Shown here piece by piece: positions 33,135 to 43,106 of a stretch of 64,000 bases of DNA; position 1 is the stretch's first letter; the number at the start of each line of letters is the position of its first letter. The notes under the pieces were generated by a model. The model was not told where the DNA came from, ran no database searches, and worked only from the letters and a program-made list of their open reading frames with translations. The position numbers and the translations under genes were made by a program. This DNA is from Cyclaneusma minus (lineage: Eukaryota; Ascomycota; Leotiomycetes; Marthamycetales; Marthamycetaceae), in NCBI GenBank assembly GCA_037179335.1, contig JAKZHN010000022.1:62001-126000 (forward strand). The letters run 5' to 3'.

Positions 33135-34648
33135 GGCGAAGGTGAAAGCGAGATTGTCAATAGAGACTGGTGTTGGATGGGGCGAGTTCTCAGGAGAATG
33201 TGGAGATTGTCGATGTCTTTCTGAGGTCGAAGATGCTTGATGCAGTTTCACGCTTTGTGTCAAAGACGCTGTGGGTGGATCAAGGAATTTGAATGGAAGT
33301 GGGAAGAAGGAAGAGGTGCGCTCGGCGGAATATATTTTATTTCGAAATTGCGATAAAGCCTCCGCTGAGCTTTTTATTAGTGCCGTTCGCTAGCGTCAGC
33401 CGTCGACAGAGGTGGCCGGCCATACCGCTGGTTTCTCAAACCCGGTTGGCTAGCACTCTGACTCTGACCTCTCACCCGAACATTTGTACCAGGGAACTAT
33501 GTTTTCGGTTTTTTGGATCCACATATCCACACATACCATTCTTTTATCCACACATGCCATGCCCTGTATGTCCGGCTTTTACATTTTTAAGCCAATCAAA
33601 AAGCCACCCTCGCTCGCCCTGTCGTTGAACATTAAGGTTAGCCTTGCGCTCAGCAATGTTATTGCCCTCACGCTCAGCACTGCTACTACTCTCGCGCTCA
33701 GTACTGCTGTTGCTCCCGGCAGGGCAAGCAGAGATGTGATTTCAGCGCTTCCGAGGTTAGCGAGGAGGGCCCCGAGTGGAGGGGTCCCTCAGAGCTTGCG
33801 CGGGGAGGGACTTCGAGGGGAGGTGCCTGCTAAACGACGGGAAAGATACTATTATGCCCCAAACATCCCGGATGGTTGTTTTGGTGTCACTTGTATGAGA
33901 TATTAGGCATGTTGTGCGTGGATAATAGAATGGTGTGTGTGGGTACTTGTGCGGTAAATTAATGTATCCTAGCGTGGTTTTCTGTACGTTCTCAGCAAAG
34001 AATAATGGATTGTTTTGGGATGGTCATTCAGAGTTGTAACCGAATGAGAGACAAATACCTGAGGCTATTCCAAAGCAATCAATATACTCGCACATGTGGT
34101 TGGTGTCATTTGACTAATTTTTCTAGGATATCCAATTGGCCACTTGGATTGACATAACCCAGGAAAGAATTCCCACTGCTATACTAGGAGCTTCAGACCA
34201 CGCTAGGACACACTAATTTTCGGAATTAGGGTGGGCGTGGGTGTTTTCTTAGCATCACCCAGTAACCAAGTAATCAACAAATATTACTATCCGTGTATTC
34301 AATTACTTGGCTCGATGTCAATTGCCTAACGCAATTGGGCCGTTTACATTGTCAAAATATTAATGTGCTGAAACTTCAAGTTAATTGGCAAAGTTGTAGT
34401 CGTTGCGAGCCAAGATTTGTGCAACCGTGGAAGAAATCTTAGTGTGCACTTATATTCTTGGCGCGGCGTGTGTCGCGTGGAGTAGATCCGTGCGCATACG
34501 ATCAATCAGATTAGATTTTAGTACCTGATGAACGACGACGACGTGCCAAAATATCCAGACTCCCAGTCGATGTTGACGCCACCAGCCAACGCCTAGTGTC
34601 CCTTCTTTCTCTCTGTCCCAACTCCAAACCACCACCAACCACAGTCCC
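33135..34648. other. Intergenic between the two orphan paralogs
   Basis: About 1.5 kb between the tandem minus-strand paralogs. It contains a 24-bp unit repeated three times at 33643-33714 (each with GCTCAG). Otherwise AT-rich spacer with no supported gene; I see no third paralog remnant. Confidence 0.5.
33643..33714. repeat. Three copies of a 24-bp unit
   Basis: Units of 24 bp (33643, 33667, 33691) of the form CT(T/C)(G/A)CGCTCAG(C/T)A followed by (A/C)TG and a variable end. One plus-strand frame across it reads as an 8-residue repeat (LALSNVIA, LTLSTATT, LALSTAVA), but no gene context supports coding. Confidence 0.85.
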
Positions 34649-34861
34649 CTAATCCATCCAGTCATCGTCATCGGGGAATGCCGCATCCAACATCGCGGTC
34701 AAATCAATCTTGCTCGAATCCACCTCGTCCACCTCACAGCCAGTAGTAGTCACCACACACGCCTCCGTCACGCCATCCACCGCACCGTCCTCCTTCTCCG
34801 CCTCGCCCTCGGCATTTTCCACTCCCTCTACCGCTTCCTCGTCCTCCACCGCTTCCACCAC
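34649..34861 (-). other. In-frame coding-like extension after the stop of orphan protein B
   Basis: Directly after the TGA at 34864-34862 the same frame stays open for 70 codons and ends in KIDLTAMLDAAFPDDDDWMD, clearly homologous to the C terminus of orphan A. The stretch between (VVEAVEDEEAVEG and so on) also resembles orphan A's acidic linker (VVEEVEKD). So the ancestral protein ran through this point. Possible explanations: a recent nonsense mutation, stop-codon readthrough, or an intron using the GTGAGT donor that overlaps the TGA. Confidence 0.75.
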
Positions 34862-36169
34862 TCACTCACAATCAAACTCGTGATCGCCAAAGAATCTGTC
34901 CATCCACGACTTTTCCTTGGTCTCCGCAGGCTTCTTGTTCTTATACACATGCCAGTGATAGAGATTCGAGGGCCCGCGTGGACCTTTGTATATCCTGCGG
35001 TTCATACGCATCCACTCACGCTCCGCCGCAATCCTCTCACGTTTGAACTGTCGCTCCGCCGCAACCTCCTCGCTGCAATAGTCTGCAGGCACAATACCGC
35101 ATGCGCTGAACCGGCGCCTATCGATAGGAGCGGGCTTGAACTGGGGGCGAGGTGCAAGGGTCGGCAGTCCCTCCAAGTTCAAGCTTCCTACGCACCAAGT
35201 GTAGGCTCCCTTTGCGAACCAAAGCAGTTTCGAGTCACGGATCCTCTGGTAGCGCCTCGTGTTGAGCTCCCCAGCTATCAACTTCTTCATCTTGCTGTAT
35301 TGGATGCTGTAGGATGTAGCGTCCGGGTTGACGAGGCGGGAAATGGCATGTTCATGTTCGCGGGTGTATGCGATGACCTGTTCGGCGGTCCATGACTTGC
35401 TGAGTGATAGTAACTTACGTATTTCCTCGACTGATGCTTGACCAGTTTTGCTCGTGATGGACACTTTTGGGTAGACGAATGGGCCGAATCGCCAGTTGGA
35501 GAGCGACATAGCCTTTTCGACGTAGGGAAAGTATCTCGATCGAGATTCCTCCCATCTGGCTTGTACCGGCGCTGGGAGGGGGTTGGTGGGTGGGTTTGAC
35601 TTTGGCAGGCCGAAGAGCTGCAAGAGCGCGTCCTTGTCGGCGGAGAGGGGTTTCTCTTCAACGATGCGTGACGCTGAAGAGAGGTCCTCGGAGTTTGGGA
35701 GGCCGGTATCTTGATCCTTGAAGATAGGAGTGCAGGACATTGGGAGGACGTCGGTGTGCGTGTTTGACGTTGACTGGCTGAAGAGCTCCAAGAGAGCATC
35801 CTTGTCGGCGGATTGGTGTTTCCCTTCTAAGATACGCGGCTCTGGGGAAAGGTACTCGGGATCCTCCATGTCGGTATCTTGATCTTCGATGTCATCTTGA
35901 TACTCGTAGATAGGATTGTAGGACATGAGGAGCCCAGCCGGCGAGAGGCACTTGGGGGCTGGGATGACGATGTCTCGACGTTCGAAGATAGGAGTGCTGG
36001 ACATCAGGATCCCAGCCGGGGACAAGTTGTCGATCATTCCGTCACCGACATACTCGGAATCATCGACGTCTTGAGGCGTCTCGGAAGCAGAGATAACACT
36101 GGGGTGGGTGCCAGTGGCTGGTGAGTTGTGTGCCGACATGGCGTAGGTAGAAGATCGAGATCGAGGCAT
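34862..36169 (-). CDS. Orphan protein B of the tandem paralogous pair
   Basis: From the ATG at 36169 (MPRSRSSTYAMSAHNSPATG) it encodes 435 residues; the frame is open further upstream but the added 58 residues lack similarity to orphan A. No known domain recognised. A short motif, LSPAGILMSSTPIFERRD / LSPAGLLMSYNPIYEYQD, occurs twice, and MSCTPIFKDQDTGLP is a third partial copy; ADKDALLELFSQS / ADKDALLQLFGLPKS is also duplicated and matches orphan A's LLELLGLPKS. The core (EEIRKLLSLSKSWTAEQVIAY, RLVNPDATSYSI, YQRIRDSKLLWFAKGAYTW, PAPIDRRRFSACGIVPADYC) aligns with orphan A. The rest is basic and ends FFGDHEFDCE before the TGA. Arrangement in direct tandem implies local duplication. Function unknown. 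Confidence 0.7.
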   Translation of the reverse strand: MPRSRSSTYAMSAHNSPATGTHPSVISASETPQDVDDSEYVGDGMIDNLSPAGILMSSTPIFERRDIVIPAPKCLSPAGLLMSYNPIYEYQDDIEDQDTDMEDPEYLSPEPRILEGKHQSADKDALLELFSQSTSNTHTDVLPMSCTPIFKDQDTGLPNSEDLSSASRIVEEKPLSADKDALLQLFGLPKSNPPTNPLPAPVQARWEESRSRYFPYVEKAMSLSNWRFGPFVYPKVSITSKTGQASVEEIRKLLSLSKSWTAEQVIAYTREHEHAISRLVNPDATSYSIQYSKMKKLIAGELNTRRYQRIRDSKLLWFAKGAYTWCVGSLNLEGLPTLAPRPQFKPAPIDRRRFSACGIVPADYCSEEVAAERQFKRERIAAEREWMRMNRRIYKGPRGPSNLYHWHVYKNKKPAETKEKSWMDRFFGDHEFDCE

Positions 36170-37391
36170 GTTCGTGACGAGGAAGCAATGAAGTATGTCG
36201 AGAAGACAAGATTGAGTGATGTCAAGAAGCTTTTTTGTCTGAAACTCGTCGTGGTATTGCAAGAAAGGTTTCTCGGAAGAGGTCACAGAATGTCGGGAAG
36301 TGGGAAGGAGAAAAATTTGGGCTCGACGAGGTTTTATGTTCATTTTGAATATTGCGTCGGACGTTTCTTAGCGATGCAAAGTATTTCTACGGGTCGAAAG
36401 AGGTGGCAGTACCGTCGGTCCCGAAACACGGTCGGCCAGCAAGACCGTGGTCGGCTAGCAGGTAATATCTCACTCCCGATCATTTGTCAGTTGCTCAAGG
36501 GAATAAAGGGAACTAACGGCCATCTGTTCTAGCAGCGGCAAAGGCAAGAACTTGGGAGTTCTAGAATGAATGAAACAAATGAATCTGTATTTCTAAGAAT
36601 CTGGGGCGTACTTTATTCCAAAGAAGTATGCTATCTGGATTTTTCTGAATGACAATAGCAGACAGATATCAGTATCCACGGTTTCCAATTTTTGGCTCTA
36701 CATCTTGCAGATTGAGAGCTAGCCGCCTAGTAGCGTCACCCGGACTGCAATAATATTTGCTGAATTTAATGTCAAGTGGGAAGCTGTGATAGGTTAGGTA
36801 CCTTGCTAAGCCGTCGTCGCGAACCAGCATTTGTGCAACCATGGAAAAGTCTTGGTATTCTTAGCGCGGTACACGGATACCCCGCCGGTCCGTGCGCATT
36901 GCCTGAATTAACAATTCTTCCAGGCTCCGGCTTTCATCCTCCTTTCCTTCTCCTGCCCAAAAACGCTCAACTCTGGAACGAATATCCACGCTTTTCACTG
37001 CTCTTCACAACATCCGCCCTGCGGCCCTGACTTTAACTTGCAATCGCAGACTGCAAACTGGATGGCTTTACTGCTACGGAAGTCACGAATCTCTGCGAGA
37101 TCTACTCGAAAGGCGCATGACCTTTGTCATGAATCAGGGTCCGGGGAAGAAAAGAAGAGCACCGCTGGTACTATTGATTGAGAATGAAAGCTGGAGCTGA
37201 CTTTATAGCACGCAAGCAAATCCAAAATAGTAACCAGGAGTACAGGCAGGTCAAGCAACAAACTCCAAACCCCAAACTCCAACACAACGGTCATTCCAAG
37301 AGATGCGACCTCATGACAGACTACAGCTGTGTACTTGAACGGATACCCGAGGTCCTGGGAGCAATCTGAGTATCTGCCAAGCTCCAGACAC
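36170..37391. other. Intergenic upstream of orphan protein B
   Basis: About 1.2 kb, apparently the promoter of the minus-strand paralog and the 3' flank of the next minus-strand gene. No supported gene or repeat. Confidence 0.5.
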
Positions 37392-39179
37392 CTACATGTT
37401 TCGGAAACTAGGGTTTACTGCTTTCCACCAGATGGCTCGGGTTTCTGTCCTTCGATCAGCAGTGCTCATAGCATGACAAGGCGACTCGACGAGGGCAACA
37501 CTCACAGCAGCGGATACTATCTCCCCTGGGACTTCCACCAAATTTTCGACCAACTCTCCCACCTCATCCCATGTGCCAAAATCGAACACCTCAACCCCAC
37601 CATCGAAACCCACACCCGCCCCCTTTCCAACAACCGTCTCTCTGCTACTGTCATCCCACCCAACCGGCGCATCGATCGCGTCACTGATCACCGGCTTCAC
37701 ATTCACACCCAGTCTCAGCGGCGCCGCGAACGTAGCATATTCATCCATCTCCTCCGTCCCCACTTTCTCCACAGGGGTGCGCTTGAGCAAGAAAGCAAAT
37801 GTCAATTCGCTCGGCAGGCCTGATTTCTGCTGACGATTCTCCTCCAGCGTCCAGCAAAGCTGCGCATCTTCCTTCATAACCTTGCGGGACCTCGATCTTG
37901 ATCTCGAAATCGAGCGTTCAAGGCGCCCAAGAAGTGATAGCTTCTCACAGGGCACGTCTCTGTCCATGGAACACCAACCACGGCCTCTTTTTCTGCCCTC
38001 AAATGCGGTAAGTTCTTCGAAAAATGAGCAGCTCTGCGGCCTTTCCTTTCCGTCCAGAACGCTGACACTTTCGTCATCAAATTCGACGCTTCTTGTGCTT
38101 CCGGTGATCTGCAAACAATCTCCTACAACCTTGTCGGTCTCCCAGCTTTGCTTCGGCGCAACTGTTGCTTGTAATGGTAGCGCACTGTTCGTACCTAGAG
38201 TTGCTCCGAGAGCGAAACTTTGCTTCTGCGTCTCAGTCGAACCTTGGCTATACAGTTGATGTGGCGCGTACCTCATAACCTTCAGTGGGACCATCTTACC
38301 TCCTATGTTTCCAGTCGTTCCCTGTGGCAGAAGGTTTGGATCAATAGGAGATTCGACAGGGTCGTTGGGAGTGTGCGAGGTTGCGGAGACGGTGATGGTT
38401 GCGCTTTCGAAGCGGTGGCTGTGGGGTGATTCGGCATGGAGTGTGAACTTGATCGCTACGAGTGTTGCGTAGAGGGCCGGTGATGAAGCATTTGGAGAGA
38501 AGGAACTGTATATGCCATGTTGGAGGCGTGAAACGTGGGCCGAGATGTAAGTCTGGCCATGGAATTCACGTTCGAAGACGAGTGGTGGGCGTGCAAGCTG
38601 GGATGGGCTGGGAGAGCGTCTATGACTCAGTGACGGGGATGGCGCCCGTAGATGCGGCTGGTTCGCTGGAAGAAATGGAAGAGCTATGGTTGGTGGTTGA
38701 GACGGAAGAGTGTTGCTGATCTTTGATGCTGTAGGAGCATGCAGTCTCGGGGTTTCAGGGGGCGTAAGCGGCGATCGTGTAGGTGTTCGCAGTGGAGGAG
38801 GTATTAAGGCGGCTTGGTCCACCTCAATTCTCAGTGAGTTTGATTCTTCAATTCGTTCGAACCGTTCGAACTGCTCGAACTGCTCGAACCTCTTGAATTC
38901 TTCGAATTCCGTGTGCTGCTTGCCTCCAGGAGTCATCTGCTCAGGGGCAGCATTCTGAGCTCCTGTCGTCACGTATGCCTTGAAGGGAGTCTGGATTTCC
39001 GAGAGACTATCGGCGAGGCAGATCTGGGCTGCGCGCGACGACATGTGCTCGAGTTCGCTCTGGGTAGGAGAGGGAATTGAGTCGGTTGGGGAAAGAGACG
39101 CTGACATATCGAAAGATGTGAAGAGCACACTGATGTCCTTGAGTGACATCTCGAGGGAGGCTGAGCATGTACTTGACAT
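37392..39179 (-). CDS. Large orphan protein with FEQF/FERF repeat and RS-rich segment
   Basis: From the ATG at 39179 (MSSTCSASLEMSLKDISVLF) the single exon encodes 595 residues; the frame continues upstream but without similarity I can name. No family recognised. Seen: a short Phe-Glu tandem (FEEFKRFEQFEQFERFERIEE) around residue 95, likely an amphipathic helix made by 9-bp DNA repeats; a long Pro/Ser-rich linker; a compact region (about 205-270) VFEREFHGQTYISAHVSRL...LYATLVAIKFTLHAESPHSHRFESATITVSA, beta-rich and probably the one folded domain; a charged patch RLERSISRSRSRSRK, RS-like; then an acidic C-terminal third. No signal peptide or membrane helix, so probably intracellular. I make no functional claim. 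Confidence 0.68.
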   Translation of the reverse strand: MSSTCSASLEMSLKDISVLFTSFDMSASLSPTDSIPSPTQSELEHMSSRAAQICLADSLSEIQTPFKAYVTTGAQNAAPEQMTPGGKQHTEFEEFKRFEQFEQFERFERIEESNSLRIEVDQAALIPPPLRTPTRSPLTPPETPRLHAPTASKISNTLPSQPPTIALPFLPANQPHLRAPSPSLSHRRSPSPSQLARPPLVFEREFHGQTYISAHVSRLQHGIYSSFSPNASSPALYATLVAIKFTLHAESPHSHRFESATITVSATSHTPNDPVESPIDPNLLPQGTTGNIGGKMVPLKVMRYAPHQLYSQGSTETQKQSFALGATLGTNSALPLQATVAPKQSWETDKVVGDCLQITGSTRSVEFDDESVSVLDGKERPQSCSFFEELTAFEGRKRGRGWCSMDRDVPCEKLSLLGRLERSISRSRSRSRKVMKEDAQLCWTLEENRQQKSGLPSELTFAFLLKRTPVEKVGTEEMDEYATFAAPLRLGVNVKPVISDAIDAPVGWDDSSRETVVGKGAGVGFDGGVEVFDFGTWDEVGELVENLVEVPGEIVSAAVSVALVESPCHAMSTADRRTETRAIWWKAVNPSFRNM

Positions 39180-40430
39180 GATGAGTGTTTGCAAAGACTT
39201 CGGGAGGATGATAGGAGAAGAAAGATTACGAAACAGAATGATGAAAGTATGAGGTGAGGAGTGTGTATGCTCTTGGTGTAAGAGTGTAGAATGGACTTGA
39301 ATTGTGCTGATCGAGAGACAGGGCAATGAGCAAACCTATGTACTTATACTTCAGATCTTTTGTCTGCTCCCAGGCTCCCTCGTTACCCCCGTGGCTTGGA
39401 GACGCTGATGCAGGACGCAAGACTCAAAACACCAACACAATAGCTGGGTCTCTCTTCCTTGGGCTCCTCCAGTTACCAGGCAGCGGCTGTGGAATGACGG
39501 CGGCTAATCTTGAGAGTTGAGTTCGAATTCGGGAACAAGCGCAGATCAAGGACCGCCCCGATCCGGGCCTAACCGCCTAAGTCAACAGCACTGGTTCTGC
39601 CAGAGACCCGAACAGCCAACCACAGCGACACTACGAATAGTTAAGTGGGGAAACCACAAAAATGGTTTAGCACTTGGTATCAAAGCTGAGAATCAGAGTC
39701 CTACCTTCCAGATTGAGATTTCGAGTTCAAATTCAAGCTCCGCGCCCTGACCTGGAGAAACGGCTGAAATTCTGGCAGCGGGGGAAAGAATTCCGAGTCC
39801 TGGGGTTCAAAGGCCGGGAGGCTGCTGCCCGATATTAGTATCAGATATCAAAGTTGAAGGCTGCGGCTTACCTCGAGGAATGATGAATTCGAGATTTATG
39901 TTCTGACCTGGAGCAACGATCGAAAGTTCTTGTCGGGGTTGTGGGCTTCTGGGTTTTGGGAACGGGCCTTCAGCTTGGTCAAATGCAGAGGATTTTCATT
40001 CAGCACGTACTATGCCATGATTCGCTTCGATGTGACCCGGTTAGGCGGCTGCAGCAGTTGATTCGATCGTTCGGACAGCGGAAAGGAATTCGAAGGGTTG
40101 GTGACGAGGGTCTGAGAGTCTTTAGAACTAGATACTAGGGGTGGAAAGCTAGTCTTACCTTGAAGGATGCAGAATCAAGGATATAAGCTCCGCGGCAGCA
40201 TTGGAAGATTCAGAGTATAGATACCACAGTCTAGTCAGTGGTAGGAGCAGCTGATGCAGTCGACTGAGAGAGTCTCTGCTCGCTTGTCCTTGATATGCTC
40301 CATAACCTTGACCTCGCCCAGTCCCGTTCTGAGTGATTTGCATAGCTCTGGGTCCAGTGAGAGATTTCGACAAGGGAAGCTTCATACAGTGGGTGGAAAA
40401 AAGTCTGAATACGGCCTACAGTCTCCGCTG
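39180..40430. other. Intergenic with diverged duplicated segments
   Basis: No supported gene. A segment of roughly 165 bp appears twice in diverged form (about 39678-39780 and 39846-39940, both with 'tatcaaag' at the start and 'tgacctggag.aacg' near the end), and a weaker third version lies near 40125-40210. They may be old tandem duplications. Confidence 0.5.
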
Positions 40431-40582
40431 GACTGCGAATATCCCAAATAATCAGGGATATTCCCAGTAACTAGGACTATTCTAGGTGCTTTAGAATATC
40501 CCAACTCCCAATTAATTTGGGATATTCCAAGTTGTTGGGAATATTCCTGGTTATTTGGAATATTTACAATTATTCGGAGACT
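40431..40582. repeat. 19-bp tandem repeat array next to an orphan gene
   Basis: About seven imperfect periods of 18-26 bp, most 19-20, of the type GGGATATTCCCAGTAACTA. It begins just downstream of the stop codon of the minus-strand gene at 40594. Same family as the arrays at 28.9, 31.1, 46.7 and 57.0 kb. Confidence 0.85.
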
Positions 40583-40593
40583 GTGGACCGTAT

Positions 40594-41478
40594 TCAGACC
40601 TTTTTCCTCCCACTGTACCAACGCCTATGCTGGTATCGAAGCTGGATGGCATGATGGAGTTTGGCATCATCCTCGCCCTGTTCGAGATACCAAAATCTCC
40701 CCACGAGTCCCTGAATACCGGAAATAGAATCAAAATCGGTTTGTTGTACCAAATTCTGCAGTACTGTGGAAATGGTGGACGGACTGGCATAGGAGAGCAC
40801 CAGCGCAAACATCCGTCCATGACGTTTGGGCTGTTTTCCCTCGGCTTTTAGGCACTCTTGCCAGAAATCCTCGTAATTAAAATTGATATCGTCTTTGCTG
40901 CACAATCCAGATTCTCTGAGCACGAGGTCGGGAAGTGGAAGTGGGACTTGAGAAGATTGCCTAGGCCTTTTGAGGGCTGATGTGCCGAAGGGAGTGGTAG
41001 CAGACTGGCTTTGACCTGAAGCAGGTGTCGGGGATATCTGACGATGTTTGACGCCCATAATCGCATCTACAACCTCCCCACTCGACAGCCTTTCCTTCAG
41101 GGCACTGCAGTCTTTCTCTGCAATTTGGAGTGCCATGCGCGTGTTATGCAGCCCCGGGATTCCCTGGTGAGCGTCCAACGACTTGGTAATGTGCGTATGC
41201 AGGTCTTCAATCTTGTCTCTGAGAGTTTGCAGGGGCTTCCTAAGTCCTTCCAATAGACCAGCCACCTCTGCTCTATCGTCATTGTTGACGGAACCCGTGA
41301 GCAGCGTCAGAATTCTGTCTATGCAATTTTGTTGATCAGGTCGCAAGTGCTTCTGAATATCACGCAGGAAGTCGCGGAGCTTCGTAATCGTAGTGGCGTC
41401 ATCCAGAAAATGAAAGGGTGTAGGGCGACGATTTCTCTCTGCTTCAGCTCCATCGAGGTTCATCTGATCCAACTCCAT
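40594..41478 (-). CDS. Orphan alpha-helical protein
   Basis: From the ATG at 41478 (MELDQMNLDGAEAERNRR) it encodes 294 residues in one exon; the frame is open for another 96 codons upstream but that part includes a (GAGGTGGA)n microsatellite and reads as repetitive LHLSTSPP. No known family recognised. Seen: a helical region (about 20-120) with KLRDFLRDIQKHLRPDQQNCIDRILTLL and a possible coiled coil (GLLEGLRKPLQTLRDKIEDLHTHITKSL); a Ser/Pro/Lys linker with KRPRQ, a possible nuclear signal; and a C-terminal region NFNYEDFWQECLKAEGKQPKRHGRMFALVLSY...GLVGRFWYLEQGED ending in basic residues. The gene ends 10 bp before a 19-bp repeat array. Moderately sure it is a real gene. Confidence 0.6.
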   Translation of the reverse strand: MELDQMNLDGAEAERNRRPTPFHFLDDATTITKLRDFLRDIQKHLRPDQQNCIDRILTLLTGSVNNDDRAEVAGLLEGLRKPLQTLRDKIEDLHTHITKSLDAHQGIPGLHNTRMALQIAEKDCSALKERLSSGEVVDAIMGVKHRQISPTPASGQSQSATTPFGTSALKRPRQSSQVPLPLPDLVLRESGLCSKDDINFNYEDFWQECLKAEGKQPKRHGRMFALVLSYASPSTISTVLQNLVQQTDFDSISGIQGLVGRFWYLEQGEDDAKLHHAIQLRYQHRRWYSGRKKV

Positions 41479-43106
41479 TGCTTCGAGCTCTACGCTGGAC
41501 AGCAAGACTGGTGCCTGATGGATGTGAAAGTCGCTGAAGTAGAACGGACCGGTTCCACTGCTACGGCACTCGTGAATTCGTTGTATGTGGAGAGGTGGAG
41601 AGGTGGAGAGGTGGAGAGGCGGAGCGCTTGTTGCAGACACGAGAGTGCGATCTTCTTGCGAGGCTGTGAAGCAGAACCTACCAACTCCACTCTGCTGCGG
41701 CTCGTAGCTGCAGGCGGAGGATTGAATTTCGTGGGAGGAGAGGTGGAGGCGTTGCAGTAAAGACAAGATTTTGAAATCCTCTTACACAGCTTCGGAAGCG
41801 GAACACACCGGTTCCACTACCCTAATCCTGTCGTTGGTGAAGATATGCAGACATGGAGAGGTTGCCGTATAAACGAGTTCCTCTGAAGTCCTCTTGCGCC
41901 TGGGCAGTTAGCGTGTAAGCTTGGATGATTGAAGTTCCTGCCAAGCAGTCAAGCACAACCATTCCATTAGTAATTTGTAGAGTTCAACCCAGCTCAAACA
42001 CAGCCGTCTCCTCATTCTTGCAAGGACATATTCAGAGCATTCTTGAACTGGTTAGGCTTCGGCAAGAAAGGCGCCCGCCCAGAGGAAAAGTACCTACCAT
42101 TCAAAGTAAACTCGAAAGCCCAGAAACAACAGAAGGAGGTGTCTGCTAACCCATAGCCAAGAAGTCCAGTGTCGTAGAGACCTACCTAAGAAAGGCAGCA
42201 GAGAGCTCCCAGAAGTGCTCGCTGCTGTCCTGCAAACGGCAATTCACTGAAGGTCGCAATTCGAAAGTTTTGAGGAGGATACGGATGAGTATAATTTATG
42301 TCCACCTAGAGGAGAAGGCAGTCTATTCACCCATGCCCACCACAAACACGTGTGTGTAGATGACAAATCTCCCCAAAAGGGGTAAGTACCGTCAGACGGT
42401 AAGCAAGCTTCTCGATCTTCACAAGCCAGAAGCCCCAACTCTCATGACCACTTCAGAGCTAAAGCAACATGAAGCCACTCCAAAGCAGTGTAATCCAAGA
42501 CATCATATGTAACACGAGACTGTGTGACCTTTAGTAAAGACAAGAGACCAGAAGCATGTGCAAGAAACAACTCAAATACCCACAAACAGAAACAATTCAT
42601 AACGCCATCACACTTGAATGGCTTCCATGGTTTGATCTATCTTCATCACAGCAGCTACCTATTTCGTACAAACATGCTTTTCCACCTCGTATGCATAGGT
42701 TTTCGGCGAAACAAGAGAAGAAAGGAAAGAGGTATCTTGAACGAAGCTCGTGAACATGTCCAGCTCCATCCATGCTACCCATTTCCTTAAACAAGGAGAT
42801 CAGGGACTGCGAAAACACTTCGTTCCCAAGAGAACCTGGGATCCTGCTGGACTGATTTTTTTTTGGGAATCAGCTCAGCTTAGGCTTAGTAGTGCGCAAG
42901 CCACTCAGCAGCAGGAGCAGTACTACCCCCGCTGCGAGCGCAAGCAACACGATATCCAGGGGAAAGCAGACAGCCACAAAAATGACAGCCATCCCCAACC
43001 CCCTGTACCAACCAGGCATTTCAGCATCCTCCTCATTCCCATCATCCATATTATCACGACTTCTGCTGAAGCTTCCTTCATCCCCATTGCCTTCAGCGTC
43101 CTCGCG
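41479..43106. other. Intergenic
   Basis: About 1.6 kb. It contains a microsatellite of an 8-bp unit (GAGGTGGA, about five copies) near 41585-41625, just upstream of the orphan gene. I see no other gene; the open frames near 42.5-43.1 kb are short or lie opposite the DnaJ gene's last exon. Confidence 0.5.
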
